Shown here piece after piece: positions 1-8,341 of a DNA stretch of 64,000 nucleotides. The DNA comes from Sphingomonas yabuuchiae. Lineage in GTDB: Bacteria > Pseudomonadota > Alphaproteobacteria > Sphingomonadales > Sphingomonadaceae. The DNA lies in contig NZ_JACHNX010000005.1 of the NCBI RefSeq assembly GCF_014199595.1, positions 124,001 through 188,000 of the forward strand, written 5' to 3'. Position 1 is the stretch's first letter; each line of letters starts with the position of its first letter. Below the pieces are notes generated by a model. That model had not been told where the DNA came from. It saw only the letters and a list, made by a program, of their open reading frames with translations, and searched no databases. The position numbers and the translations under genes were made by a program.

Positions 1-168
1 ACAGCTGACGCACATCACCCCGCCGGGCTTGTTCTGGCGACGCAGCGTATCGAGCGTCTCCGGGCCCAGGCCTTCCTTGGGGAGGATCTTTGCCATGCCC
101 TTCATCGAGCCCCAACCGCCGGCGGGGGCGGTGTATTCGGTGATCTTCACATCGTCGTCGTCGCGCAT
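1..168 (-). CDS. FdhF/YdeP-family molybdopterin oxidoreductase, N-terminal fragment
   Basis: Only the first 56 codons are present; the gene runs leftward off the window. The peptide begins MRDDDDVKITEYTAPAGGWG and ends with CVSC, the first cysteines expected of the iron-sulfur binding N-terminus in the YdeP/FdhF-like formate dehydrogenase alpha-subunit family, which binds a molybdopterin guanine dinucleotide cofactor. The start is the ATG at 168-166, with a GGAGA ribosome-binding site about 8 nt upstream on the minus strand. It is divergent from trxB, leaving about 120 bp for two promoters. The family call rests on the short conserved opening (acidic start, AGGWGS, CVSC) and the true substrate cannot be told from it; members are often annotated only as acid-resistance related oxidoreductases. 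Confidence 0.7.
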   Translation of the reverse strand, partial: MRDDDDVKITEYTAPAGGWGSMKGMAKILPKEGLGPETLDTLRRQNKPGGVMCVSC

Positions 169-287
169 CGGGCAAATCTCCACTCGTAATGCGCAACGAA
201 GCAGGCGCGGATTGGCCGCATGAGAAGCGGTTCATTTTTGGACGAGCAGCGCCTATCTGGAGGCAAATCGTTTCACAGGATTCGGAC

Positions 288-1256
288 ATGACCACCCACA
301 CCACGCGTATGCTCATCCTCGGCTCGGGCCCCGCCGGGCTCTCCGCCGCCATTTACGGCGCGCGTGCGGGGATGCAGCCGATCGTGGTGCAGGGCATCCA
401 GCCGGGCGGCCAGCTGACCACTACCACCGATGTCGAGAATTATCCCGGTTTCGCCGACGTCATCCAGGGCCCCTGGCTGATGGAGCAGATGCAGAAGCAG
501 GCCGAACATGTCGGCGCGCGGATGATGTGGGACACGATCACGGAGGTCGACCTGACCAACCGTCCCTTCCGCCTGATCGGCGATGGCGGCGATGTCTATG
601 AGGGCGAAGTGCTGGTCATCGCGACGGGCGCGCAGGCCAAGTGGCTGGGCCTAGACAGCGAGGACGCGATGAAGGGCAAGGGCGTGTCCGCCTGCGCGAC
701 CTGCGACGGCTTCTTCTATCGCGGCAAGAAGGTCGCGGTGATCGGCGGCGGCAATACCGCGGTCGAGGAGGCGCTGTACCTGACCAATCATTCCGACGAC
801 GTGACGCTGATCCACCGCCGCGACAGCTTGCGCGCCGAACGCATCCTGCAGGAGCGGCTGTTCGCGCACCCGAACGTCAAGGTGCTGTGGAACAAGGAAG
901 TTCGCGAGTTCGTCGACGGCGGCGGCAATGCGGGCCTGGTCGCGCTCGATCTGGTCGATACGGTGACCGGCGAACATAGCCGTCTGGACGTCGAGGGCGG
1001 CTTCGTCGCGATCGGCCATCACCCGGCGACCGAGCTGTTCCGCGGGCATCTGGAGCTGGATTCGGACGGCTATATTGCGGTCGAGACGGGATCGACCCGG
1101 ACCAGCGTGCCGGGCGTCTTCGCCTGCGGCGACGTGGCGGACAAGGTCTATCGTCAGGCAGTGACGGCGGCGGGCACCGGCTGCATGGCCGCGCTGGACG
1201 CCGAGCGTTTCCTGGCGGCGGCCGAGTTCGAGGACATGGCCAAGGCGGCGGAGTAA
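288..1256 (+). CDS. trxB: thioredoxin-disulfide reductase
   Basis: Flavoenzyme of 322 aa that uses NADPH to reduce oxidised thioredoxin in the cytoplasm. An FAD-binding GSGPAG motif lies at residues 12-17, the redox-active pair is CATC at residues 136-139, and the NADPH-binding GGGNTAVEEA motif starts near residue 153; a second FAD motif, GVFACGDVAD, is near the C-terminus. The length matches the low-molecular-weight TrxR family. The reading frame is open upstream to 189, but the ATG at 288 fits the family N-terminus (MTTHTTRMLILGSGPAG) and follows an AGGA box. Transcribed alone; an inverted repeat begins 7 nt after the stop and fills the gap to the convergent universal stress protein gene. 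Confidence 0.95.
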   Translation: MTTHTTRMLILGSGPAGLSAAIYGARAGMQPIVVQGIQPGGQLTTTTDVENYPGFADVIQGPWLMEQMQKQAEHVGARMMWDTITEVDLTNRPFRLIGDGGDVYEGEVLVIATGAQAKWLGLDSEDAMKGKGVSACATCDGFFYRGKKVAVIGGGNTAVEEALYLTNHSDDVTLIHRRDSLRAERILQERLFAHPNVKVLWNKEVREFVDGGGNAGLVALDLVDTVTGEHSRLDVEGGFVAIGHHPATELFRGHLELDSDGYIAVETGSTRTSVPGVFACGDVADKVYRQAVTAAGTGCMAALDAERFLAAAEFEDMAKAAE

Positions 1257-1263
1257 GGTCCCA

Positions 1264-1382
1264 AATTCCTCCCCTGCAAGGGGAGGTGGCAGTCCGCAGG
1301 ACTGACGGAGGGGTGTCACCATCAGCGGGGACACCCCTCCACCAGCTTCGCTGGTCCCCCTCCCCTTGCAGGGGAGGAATTT
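1264..1382. repeat. Family A intergenic inverted repeat, copy 1
   Basis: Outer arms of about 23 bp are inverted copies of each other: CCTCCCCTGCAAGGGGAGG at the left and CCTCCCCTTGCAGGGGAGG at the right, and each arm is itself a short hairpin. Between them are the inner blocks GACGGAGGGGTGT and ACACCCCTCC. It fills the whole space between the stop codons of trxB and the convergent stress-protein gene, so it may act as a 3' end structure for both. Related copies lie at 39597, 44571, 58981 and 60268. Confidence 0.85.
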
Positions 1383-1384
1383 TC

Positions 1385-1840
1385 TTAGCTCAACCGGTCG
1401 ATCGCCTCGGGCGTCAGCGACCCCGGGATCATCATCACCGGCACGGGCAGCGCGCCCGCGTCGGTGCCGGAAAAGTGGCTGACCAGCTTGCCCGGCGCGC
1501 CGCTGGCCGCTGCGCCCAGCACCAGCGCGGCGATGTCCGGATTGGCCGCGATGATCTCGCGGATCACCTTCGGACCGTCGCCTTCGCGCACCGTGATCGA
1601 GGGGCGCAGGCCCGATTCGTCCAGGATCGTTCCCGCCGCGCCGGCGAGTAGCGCCTCGGCCTGCTGGCGCGCCTCGTCCTCGATCGTCGCCTGGACGCCG
1701 CCGAACGCGATGAACTCCTGCGGTGGTAACACGGTCAGGATTTCGATGCCCCCGCCGGTCTTCACCGCACGCCGGGCGGCGAAGCGCAATGCGATTTTTG
1801 ATTCCGGACTGTCGTCGATCACGACCAGATAGATACGCAT
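1385..1840 (-). CDS. universal stress protein (UspA family)
   Basis: A 151-aa single Usp domain. The N-terminus MRIYLVVIDDSPESKIALRF gives the first beta strand and the conserved DDS turn of the nucleotide-binding fold. The later part, LVLGAAASGAPGKLVSHFSG followed by PVPVMMIPG, loosely follows the family pattern G-2x-G-9x-G-(S/T) for ATP-type Usp but is not an exact match, so ATP binding is uncertain. The ATG at 1840 is chosen over an ATG at 1864 because the Usp fold begins there and a G-rich box precedes it. Monocistronic and convergent with trxB; Usp proteins usually modulate stress survival, but no partner is visible. Confidence 0.85.
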   Translation of the reverse strand: MRIYLVVIDDSPESKIALRFAARRAVKTGGGIEILTVLPPQEFIAFGGVQATIEDEARQQAEALLAGAAGTILDESGLRPSITVREGDGPKVIREIIAANPDIAALVLGAAASGAPGKLVSHFSGTDAGALPVPVMMIPGSLTPEAIDRLS

Positions 1841-1969
1841 GGCGGCCCCCAAATTGTGTACCACGGATGCCGTTACTTAGTATTTCGTGCAAGGCCATGA
1901 CTTGACCGAGCGCAATTCGGGCGCAAGAGACGGGCCGCTACGGAATTCGTTTTCCCCGAGAGGACCTCC

Positions 1970-3310
1970 ATGTCGATCGAGATTAAGATGCCCGCGCTGT
2001 CGCCGACCATGGAGGAAGGCACGCTGGCCAAATGGCTGGTGAAGGAAGGGGACACGGTGAAGTCCGGCGATATCATGGCCGAGATTGAAACCGACAAGGC
2101 CACCATGGAATTCGAGGCGGTGGACGAAGGCGTCATCGCCAAAATCCTCGTCTCCGAGGGCTCCGACAATGTGAAGGTCGGCACCGTCATCGCGATCCTG
2201 GCCGAAGAGGGCGAGGATGCCTCGTCGGTCCAGGCGCCTTCCAAGTCGGAAACCCCGGCTCCGGCCAACCCCATGCCGACCGACCCGACCGATCCCAACA
2301 AGACCGGCAGCGAAGCCAAGCCCGCCGAGCGCACGCTCGAGCAGGCGGAGGATCACGGCAAGCCCGCCGATTCGGGCAAGCCGGCCGGCAACGGCGGCCG
2401 CGCGATCGCCAGCCCGCTGGCGCGCCGCATCGCCTCGCAAAAGGGCCTCGACCTGTCGGCGCTGACCGGCTCGGGCCCGAACGGCCGCATCGTGAAGGCC
2501 GACGTCGAGAATGCGCAGCCGGGCCAGGCCAAGGCCGCCGCTCCCGCCGCGTCGACCTCGGCCCCGGCGGAAACTGCTGCCGCCCCGGCCGCAGCGCCCA
2601 AGCCCGCCCAGGTGCCGGACATCCCGCACGAAGCGTCGAAGCTGTCGAACATGCGCAAGACGATCGCGCGTCGCCTGACCGAATCGAAGCAGCAGGTTCC
2701 GCACATCTATCTGACGGTGGATATCCGTCTCGACGCGCTGCTGAAGCTGCGTGGCGAGTTGAACGCCGGTCTCGAATCGCGCGGCGTCAAGCTGTCGGTC
2801 AACGACATGCTGATCAAGGCGTTGGGTGTCTCGCTGATGGCGGTGCCGAAGTGCAACGTCATGTTCACGCCGGACCAGCTGATCAGCTTCAAGCGCGCCG
2901 ACATCTCGGTGGCGGTGTCGACCCCGGCGGGCCTGATCACCCCGATCGTGTCGGAGGCCGATACGCGCTCGCTCTCGTCCATCTCGACCACGATGAAGGA
3001 CCTGGCGGCCCGCGCCCGCGACAACAAGTTGCAGCCGCATGAATTCCAGGGCGGCACGGCGTCGATCTCGAACATGGGCATGTTCGGCATCAAGCAGTTC
3101 GAGGCGGTCATCAATCCGCCGCAGGGCATGATCCTGGCGATCGGTGCGGGCGAGAAGCGTCCGTACATCGTCGACGATCAGCTCGGCGTGGCGACCGTCA
3201 TGTCGGCGACCGGCAGCTTCGACCACCGTGCCATCGACGGGGCCGACGGCGCCGAGCTGATGAAGGTGTTCAAGGAACTGGTCGAGCGCCCGCTCGCCAT
3301 GCTGGCCTGA
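1970..3310 (+). CDS. pdhC: pyruvate dehydrogenase complex dihydrolipoyllysine acetyltransferase (E2)
   Basis: 446-aa core of the pyruvate dehydrogenase complex, moving the acetyl group from the E1 enzyme to CoA via a swinging lipoyl arm. One N-terminal lipoyl domain carries the lipoylated lysine in ETDKATMEF (K43). An Ala/Pro-rich linker follows, then a peripheral subunit-binding domain at about residues 145-180 ([17 protein letters not shown]), a second linker, and the catalytic domain with the HRAIDG motif (H419, D423). The [17 protein letters not shown] start is typical of alphaproteobacterial PDH rather than 2-oxoglutarate dehydrogenase E2. A GAGAGGACC box precedes the ATG. E1 genes are not in the window, while E3 (lpdA) is 0.7 kb downstream on the same strand. 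Confidence 0.93.
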   Translation: MSIEIKMPALSPTMEEGTLAKWLVKEGDTVKSGDIMAEIETDKATMEFEAVDEGVIAKILVSEGSDNVKVGTVIAILAEEGEDASSVQAPSKSETPAPANPMPTDPTDPNKTGSEAKPAERTLEQAEDHGKPADSGKPAGNGGRAIASPLARRIASQKGLDLSALTGSGPNGRIVKADVENAQPGQAKAAAPAASTSAPAETAAAPAAAPKPAQVPDIPHEASKLSNMRKTIARRLTESKQQVPHIYLTVDIRLDALLKLRGELNAGLESRGVKLSVNDMLIKALGVSLMAVPKCNVMFTPDQLISFKRADISVAVSTPAGLITPIVSEADTRSLSSISTTMKDLAARARDNKLQPHEFQGGTASISNMGMFGIKQFEAVINPPQGMILAIGAGEKRPYIVDDQLGVATVMSATGSFDHRAIDGADGAELMKVFKELVERPLAMLA

Positions 3311-3328
3311 TAGGACAGGGCGGGGGCC

Positions 3329-3541
3329 ATGCGGGTCGGGATCGAGCTGTTCTATATCGGCCTGGGGCTGGTGGCGGCGCTCGTCATGACCTGGGCCGCC
3401 GCCTGGGCCTATCCGCTCGCGCGCACCGAAATCTGGTGGTGCGGGGCGGGGGCGGCGCTTGCGACGGTGGTGATGGGCATCGGCCCGCTCCACCGCGCCC
3501 GCATCGCCGACCGCATGGCCCGGAGGCATAGCGAACAATGA
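3329..3541 (+). CDS. small membrane protein of unknown function
   Basis: 70-aa protein I do not recognise. Two hydrophobic segments are visible, roughly residues 5-28 (ELFYIGLGLVAALVMTWAAA) and 36-53 (EIWWCGAGAALATVVMGI), followed by a basic tail, so a two-helix inner membrane protein is likely. It sits 18 nt after pdhC and its stop overlaps the ATG of the thioesterase gene by 4 nt (ATGA), which argues that it is translated and coupled to it. The position inside the pdhC-lpdA stretch suggests co-transcription only; no role in the dehydrogenase is implied. Confidence 0.6.
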   Translation: MRVGIELFYIGLGLVAALVMTWAAAWAYPLARTEIWWCGAGAALATVVMGIGPLHRARIADRMARRHSEQ

Positions 3542-3933
3542 GCACGCTGCCCGATCAGCACCCCACCATCCGCGTCACCGCCATGCCGTCGGACGCCAAT
3601 CCGTATGGCGACATCTTCGGCGGCTGGCTGATGGGCCAGATGGATTTGGCGGCGGGTTCGGTGGCCTCGCGCCACTCCGGCGGCCGCGCGGTCACGATCG
3701 CGGCGGAGGGAATGAAGTTCCACGCCCCCGTGCTCGTCGGCGACGAGGTCTCGGTCTATGCCACCCTCGTCCGCGTCGGCAACACGTCGATGACCATCGA
3801 GGTCGAGGCCTGGCGCCGCGCTCGCCATATGGAGGACGCGACCAAGGTCACCCAGGCGCGCTTCGTGTTCGTCGCGACCGACCAGGACCGCAAGCCGCGC
3901 ACCGTTCCGCCGATGGCCCCGGCGCGAGACTGA
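3538..3933 (+). CDS. acyl-CoA thioesterase, YciA-type hotdog fold
   Basis: 131-aa single hotdog domain predicted to hydrolyse acyl-CoA thioesters. Recognisable features are DANPYGDIFGGWLMGQMDLAAG (residues 19-40), where the Asn/Asp of the NxxGxxFGG block belongs to the YciA/BACH active site, and FHAPVLVGDEVSVYATL in the second half of the domain. The ATG overlaps the stop of the small membrane protein gene by 4 nt, so the two are translationally coupled between pdhC and lpdA. A thioesterase beside an acetyl-CoA producing complex could relieve CoA trapping (inference). Chain-length preference cannot be read from sequence. Confidence 0.85.
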   Translation: MSTLPDQHPTIRVTAMPSDANPYGDIFGGWLMGQMDLAAGSVASRHSGGRAVTIAAEGMKFHAPVLVGDEVSVYATLVRVGNTSMTIEVEAWRRARHMEDATKVTQARFVFVATDQDRKPRTVPPMAPARD

Positions 3934-3994
3934 AATCTACTCGGGGATAGTCCCCCGCGCATCCTGATGGTGCGTGTTCAGAAGGAAGAGCAAA

Positions 3995-5419
3995 GTGGCT
4001 GACACTTACGATCTTATCGTCCTCGGCTCGGGTCCCGGCGGTTATGTCGCGGCGATCCGCGCGAGCCAGCTTGGCCTGAAGGTCGCGATCGTCGAGCGCG
4101 AGCGGCTGGGCGGCATCTGCCTCAACTGGGGCTGCATCCCGACCAAGGCACTGTTGCGCTCGGCGGAGGTCTATCACTACATGACCCATGCCGCGCAGTA
4201 CGGGCTGTCGGTCGAGAAGCCCTCGTTCAGCCTCGATAAGGTGGTCGATCGCAGCCGCAAGGTGGCGGGCCAGCTCAACGCGGGCGTCAAGGGCCTGATG
4301 AAGAAGAACAAGGTGACGGTCGTCGAGGGCGTCGGCACGATCACCGGCGCCGATAAAAATGGGGGCAAGCTATCGGTCGTCCAGGGCGACAAGACCACCG
4401 AGCTGACCGCCAAGCACATCATCGTCGCCACCGGCGCGCGCGCCCGCGACCTGCCCTTCGCCAAGGCGGACGGAGAGCGCATCTGGACTTATCGCCATGC
4501 GATGGTGCCGCCCGCCATGCCGACCAAGCTGCTGGTCATCGGATCGGGCGCGATCGGCGTCGAGTTCGCCAGCTTCTACAACGACATGGGCGCCGAAGTG
4601 ACCATCGTCGAGATGCTCGACCGGATCATGCCGGTCGAGGACGCCGAAGTCAGCGACTTCATGACCAAGCAGCTGACCAAGTTCGGCATGACCATCAAGA
4701 CCAAGACCGGCCTGGAAAAGCTGGAGGCCACCGCATCGGGCGTGAAGGCCGCGATGAAGGGTCCGGACGGCAAGGTCGAGACGGCCGAGTTCAGCCACGC
4801 GATCGTCGCCATCGGCATCGTCCCGAACACCGAGAATATCGGTCTGGAAAAGCTGGGCATCGCCACCGATCGCGGTCATATCAAGACCGACGGCTATGGC
4901 CGCACCAATGTCGACGGCATCTGGGCGATCGGCGACGTGACCGGCGCACCGTGGCTGGCGCACAAGGCGAGCCATGAGGGCGTGATCGCCGCCGAGGCCA
5001 TTGCCCAGGCGCTGGGCAACAAGGATGTCCACCCGCACGCGATGGACAAGGGCAACATCCCGGGCTGCACCTATTCGCGTCCGCAGGTCGCGTCGGTCGG
5101 CTTCACCGAGGCGAAGGCCAAGGAAGCCGGTTATCAGGTGAAGGTCGGCAAGTTCCCCTTCATCGGCAACGGCAAGGCGATCGCGCTGGGCGAGGCCGAG
5201 GGTTTCGTGAAGACCGTGTTCGACGCCAAGACCGGCGAGCTGCTGGGTGCGCACATGGTCGGCGCGGAAGTGACCGAGATGATCCAGGGCTATGTCGTCG
5301 CCCGCCAGCTGGAAACGACCGAGGCCGAGCTGATGGAAACGGTGTTCGCGCACCCGACCATCTCGGAATCGATGCACGAGTCGGTGCTCGCCGCCTATGG
5401 TCGCGCGATCCACATCTGA
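3995..5419 (+). CDS. lpdA: dihydrolipoyl dehydrogenase (E3)
   Basis: 474-aa FAD/NAD flavoprotein that reoxidises dihydrolipoyl groups in 2-oxoacid dehydrogenase complexes. FAD motif GSGPGGYVAA is at residues 11-20, the redox disulfide is in GGICLNWGCIPTKAL (C42 and C47), the NAD motif GSGAIGVEFASFY is in the middle, and the catalytic HPTISE (H453, E458) is near the end. I chose the GTG at 3995 because GAAGGAAGAG lies 5 nt upstream and VADTYDLIVLG fits the family start; an in-frame GTG at 3974 lacks such a site. The association with pdhC supports service in pyruvate dehydrogenase, but the same E3 may serve other complexes. Confidence 0.94.
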   Translation: MADTYDLIVLGSGPGGYVAAIRASQLGLKVAIVERERLGGICLNWGCIPTKALLRSAEVYHYMTHAAQYGLSVEKPSFSLDKVVDRSRKVAGQLNAGVKGLMKKNKVTVVEGVGTITGADKNGGKLSVVQGDKTTELTAKHIIVATGARARDLPFAKADGERIWTYRHAMVPPAMPTKLLVIGSGAIGVEFASFYNDMGAEVTIVEMLDRIMPVEDAEVSDFMTKQLTKFGMTIKTKTGLEKLEATASGVKAAMKGPDGKVETAEFSHAIVAIGIVPNTENIGLEKLGIATDRGHIKTDGYGRTNVDGIWAIGDVTGAPWLAHKASHEGVIAAEAIAQALGNKDVHPHAMDKGNIPGCTYSRPQVASVGFTEAKAKEAGYQVKVGKFPFIGNGKAIALGEAEGFVKTVFDAKTGELLGAHMVGAEVTEMIQGYVVARQLETTEAELMETVFAHPTISESMHESVLAAYGRAIHI

Positions 5420-5440
5420 TTTTTGCGGATTCGATCATGG

Positions 5441-5469
5441 AAAGGGGCTCGCTGCGGCGGGCCCCTTTT
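5441..5469 (+). terminator. intrinsic terminator of lpdA
   Basis: Stem AAAGGGGCTCG / CGGGCCCCTTT (one G-U pair) around a short loop with a T4 run, starting 22 nt after the lpdA stop codon. Confidence 0.8.
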
Positions 5470-5484
5470 GCGTTGGGGGTAGCA

Positions 5485-5567
5485 GGCCTTCGACTTCGCT
5501 CAGGCCGAACGGGGTGAGGGAATAGGCTGGCTCCAAACTCCGTTCAGCCTGAGCGAAGTCGAAGGCC
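5485..5567. repeat. Family B inverted repeat, copy 1
   Basis: Two 28-bp arms, 5485-5512 and 5540-5567, are inverted copies with one difference: GGCCTTCGACTTCGCTCAGG-type left arm and CCTGAGCGAAGTCGAAGGCC-type right arm, around a 27-nt spacer. It lies between lpdA and the convergent cysteine hydrolase gene. The same arms occur at 8072-8271 and 47874-47957. Confidence 0.85.
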
Positions 5568-5584
5568 AAGGCCAAGAGAAACCC

Positions 5585-6133
5585 TCACAACCGAGCCAAT
5601 ACCGCCTCACTCCCCACCACCTCGGCGAAATCCGCCGCCAGCAAGCCCATGGTGACGTCGAAGATCACCCCCGCCTCCAACCCGGCGGAGGGCAGGTCGA
5701 ACCCGACCACCGCGTCGCGCACCACCGTCACGCCAAACCCCAGGTCCGCCGCCGCGCGCACCGTCGAATTGACGCAGAACCCCGCCACGGCTCCCACGAC
5801 ATGGATATGAGTGATCCCCTGCCTGCGTAGATGGGCCTCCAGTCCTGTCGTCGCAAAGGCCGACGAGCTGCGCTTCACGAACACCGCCTCGCCGGGCCGT
5901 TCCACTGCACAGGCCATGGGCGGATAGCCGGGGGCATCGGGATGCAAAGGTGAAGCGGGATCGGCGGCTGCATGGCGGATGTGGATCACCGGGCGCTGGT
6001 TGCGCCGAAAAGCGTCTGCGAGCGTTGCTATCGTCGCAGGCGCATCAGGATGGATATGGGGCCGCCCCGCCTCGATCCGGTGCTGCATCTCCATCTGCAT
6101 GTCGATGATGACCAGTGCCGTCTTGCTATCCAT
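5585..6133 (-). CDS. isochorismatase-family cysteine hydrolase
   Basis: 182-aa single-domain hydrolase. The catalytic triad of the family is visible: Asp in ALVIIDMQ (D11), Lys in VFVKRSSSAF, and Cys in GAVAGFCVNSTVRAA (near residue 120). Substrates in this family range from isochorismate to nicotinamide, N-carbamoyl compounds and maleamate, and nothing here narrows that. The ATG at 6133 is chosen because the fold starts at once (MDSKTALVIIDMQ) and a GGGGG box lies upstream; the frame stays open to 6262 but that extension is basic and family-atypical. Transcribed alone and divergent from the membrane protein gene at 6268. Confidence 0.85.
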   Translation of the reverse strand: MDSKTALVIIDMQMEMQHRIEAGRPHIHPDAPATIATLADAFRRNQRPVIHIRHAAADPASPLHPDAPGYPPMACAVERPGEAVFVKRSSSAFATTGLEAHLRRQGITHIHVVGAVAGFCVNSTVRAAADLGFGVTVVRDAVVGFDLPSAGLEAGVIFDVTMGLLAADFAEVVGSEAVLARL

Positions 6134-6267
6134 CCGCGTGCCCCCGATTGATGCCCGAGTTCCAGTTACGCGTGCGAAGGTGATGCGCCTATCCCCGCGA
6201 CACTGCGGCGATACGGCGCATTCCGCTTGCGAAACATCCGGCTTTGGCCGCATCGGTCGCATCCGTC

Positions 6268-7650
6268 ATGACCCGAACCCATAGCCACCGCCTGCGCATC
6301 GTCGTCGCGGCCCTGATCCTGTTCGGGCTGAGCGTCATCGTCTTCGCGCCGGGCTTCGTTCAATATGACAGTGTCGGCCAATGTGCCCAGGCGCTGACCG
6401 GGGACTATGACGACTGGCACCCGCCGATCATGGCGCGGCTCTGGTCGTTGTTTGTGGCCCGGGGCGCTGCGCCAATGCTGGTGCTGCAACTGGCAGGATG
6501 GTGGCTGGGGCTGGGTGCGCTGGCGGCGGCAATCGTCGACCAGCGACCGCGCGGCGCGCTTCTTGTGCTGGCGGTCGGGCTGGTGCCGCCCTGGCTCGGC
6601 TGGCAGGTCGCGATCCTGAAGGATGCACAGATGACCGGCGCCACGCTGGGCGCGGTCGGGATCATCGGATGGTGGCGGCTGCGGGGGCGGGCGGTGCCGC
6701 GCGGAGCCTGGGCCGTAGCGGGGCTGTTGCTGGCCTATGCCGCGCTGGTCCGCGCCAATGCGATCTTCGCGATCGCGCCGCTCGTCGCGTTGCTGGTCAC
6801 GGAGCGCTGGCCGCGCCGGATCGCGATCATCGTGGCGCTGACGCTCGCGACCCTGGCGGCGGCGCCTTTCGTCAACCACCGGCTGCTCGGCGCGGCGGAC
6901 AGCGGCGTAGCGCGGACCCAGGCGCTGTACGATCTGGCGGGGATCGCGGTGCGCGTGCCTTATGATCCCCGGCTGGGCCTGTCCCCCGCCGAAGTAGCGG
7001 ACATCCGCGCCAAACACTGTGTGAAGCCCTTCTTCTGGGACCCGCTGGGCGAGCCTGCCCGCTGCGGCACCCGGCTTCAGCGGTTCGAGACGACCCCGCC
7101 GGGACAGATCTACGCCAAGCTCGCGCCTGCGATCCTGCATCATCCGCTCGCCTATGCCGCGCAACGGCTGGCGCATGTCAATTCGACCTGGCGCTTCTGG
7201 GTGCCCGCGCGCTGGATCAATGCCGCCCCGCCGCAGGGGAGCGAGCCGAACGACTATCATCTCGGGCAGCCGGGCCGAACCGCGCTGGCGTGGCAGAAGA
7301 TGGCGGGGCTCTGGGTCGATGTGCCGATCATGTGGCCGATCGTCTGGCTGGTGCTTGCCGCCGGGGGACTGGCGGTGACGCGCGGCCACGGCTTTGCGGG
7401 GGCGCTGTTCGGCTCGGCGTTGGGGCTGGAGGCCAGCTTCCTGGTCATCAGCGTGGCTTCGGACTTCCGCTATCATCTCTGGCCGATCGTGGCGTGCGCG
7501 CTGGGGATGATCTTGGCCAAGCCGTGGCGGGGCGACCGGCGGATCGTGTGGGCGACGGGGGCGGTGCTGGCGGTGGTCCTGATCGTCGGCGGGATTGCGC
7601 GCCTGATCCTGCCGCTGCCGCCGCAGAGCTATGACGCGATGCTGATCTGA
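6268..7650 (+). CDS. polytopic inner-membrane protein, possible GT-C type glycosyltransferase
   Basis: 460-aa protein with about ten hydrophobic segments: the first at residues 8-30, then a polar loop with QYDSVGQ and GDYDDWHPP, then further helices to the C-terminus. Acidic residues in the first extracytoplasmic loop followed by many helices are the architecture of GT-C glycosyltransferases that use polyprenyl-phosphate sugars, so that is a reasonable but unproven guess. A large loop at roughly residues 235-310 (WDPLGEPARCGTRLQRF and the WRFWVPARWINA stretch) faces one side of the membrane. The ATG at 6268 is picked as the codon nearest the first helix; an in-frame start at 6244 adds 8 residues. 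Unlinked to any polysaccharide cluster. Confidence 0.6.
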   Translation: MTRTHSHRLRIVVAALILFGLSVIVFAPGFVQYDSVGQCAQALTGDYDDWHPPIMARLWSLFVARGAAPMLVLQLAGWWLGLGALAAAIVDQRPRGALLVLAVGLVPPWLGWQVAILKDAQMTGATLGAVGIIGWWRLRGRAVPRGAWAVAGLLLAYAALVRANAIFAIAPLVALLVTERWPRRIAIIVALTLATLAAAPFVNHRLLGAADSGVARTQALYDLAGIAVRVPYDPRLGLSPAEVADIRAKHCVKPFFWDPLGEPARCGTRLQRFETTPPGQIYAKLAPAILHHPLAYAAQRLAHVNSTWRFWVPARWINAAPPQGSEPNDYHLGQPGRTALAWQKMAGLWVDVPIMWPIVWLVLAAGGLAVTRGHGFAGALFGSALGLEASFLVISVASDFRYHLWPIVACALGMILAKPWRGDRRIVWATGAVLAVVLIVGGIARLILPLPPQSYDAMLI

Positions 7651-7697
7651 ACCCCAAAGCCCGTGCGCGGCGTTGACCGCCCCGAAAGGAGCCGCGC

Positions 7698-8036
7698 ATG
7701 GCCGACGATCACGAACAGGTTTACGCCGATTTCAAGGAGGCCGTGAACATGGCCCCGGGCGAGTTGGAGAAGTTTCTGGACTCCGATGAATCGCAGGACG
7801 TCGGCCAGAAGAAGGGCGGCTCGGGCGAAAGCGTCGGCCATGAGTCGGGCCGCCGGATCGTCGAGATCAAGCGCAAGAAGAAGGCGGATCTGACCGACGA
7901 GGACTATGCACACATGAAGAAGGTGGTCGGCTATGTGCACCGGCATCTGAAGCAGGGCGGGCCGGACAAGGATGTCGAGCATTCGCCGTGGCGCTATTCG
8001 CTGATGAACTGGGGGCATGATCCGCTGAAGGATTGA
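7698..8036 (+). CDS. DUF3140 domain protein
   Basis: 112-aa soluble, highly charged protein matching the DUF3140 family as I recall it: an N-terminal block (VYADFKEAVNMAPGELEKFL), a linker, and the C-terminal block HMKKVVGYVHRHLKQGG..WRYSLMNWGHDP that covers residues 75-110. Function is unknown for the family; some members are found near stress genes. A good AAGGAG site lies 7 nt before the ATG. It follows the membrane protein gene by 47 nt and could share its transcript. No sigma-EcfG promoter was found just upstream. Confidence 0.8.
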   Translation: MADDHEQVYADFKEAVNMAPGELEKFLDSDESQDVGQKKGGSGESVGHESGRRIVEIKRKKKADLTDEDYAHMKKVVGYVHRHLKQGGPDKDVEHSPWRYSLMNWGHDPLKD

Positions 8037-8071
8037 GGGGCCCACTCTTCCCGCGTTCTGTGCCCCGACCG

Positions 8072-8271
8072 CCGTTCAGCCTGAGCGAAGTCGAAGGCCA
8101 AGATCACCCGACTGCCCCAGCAGACTTACCACCCTGGCGAAGGCCGGGGTCCAGTTGGCATGGACCAGCGAGGGTGACACGGGCTTGGTAGATACTGGAC
8201 CCCGGCCTCCGCCGGGGTGGGGGGTGAGGCGTGGGCGGTACGTGGCCTTCGACTTCGCTCAGGCTGAACGG
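8072..8271. repeat. Family B inverted repeat, copy 2, with a nested second repeat
   Basis: Outer 28-bp arms at 8072-8099 and 8244-8271 are the same as in copy 1 but reversed in order. Inside lies an unrelated imperfect inverted pair, about 8131-8155 and 8194-8219 (ACCCTGGCGAAGGCCGGGGT against ACCCCGGCGGAGGCCGGGGT on the opposite strand). With the terminator at 8294 this accounts for the whole 305-base stretch 8037-8341, in which I see no gene. Confidence 0.75.
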
Positions 8272-8293
8272 AGGTGGGGAATAGGGCATGGAA

Positions 8294-8323
8294 AAGGGGC
8301 CCGGTCTTTCGACCGAGCCCCTT
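8294..8323 (-). terminator. intrinsic terminator of the fatty acyl-AMP ligase gene
   Basis: Stem AAGGGGCCCGGTC / GACCGAGCCCCTT with one mismatch and a TTTC loop; on the minus strand it ends in CCCCTTTT. It begins about 18 nt after the stop codon at 8342. Confidence 0.75.
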
Positions 8324-8341
8324 CCTCAAATCCCAGGAAAA

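Noticed and set aside
29-223. Plus-strand frame at the left edge
   Set aside because: It overlaps the start of the YdeP-like gene, whose minus-strand protein is recognisable; the plus frame has no family features.
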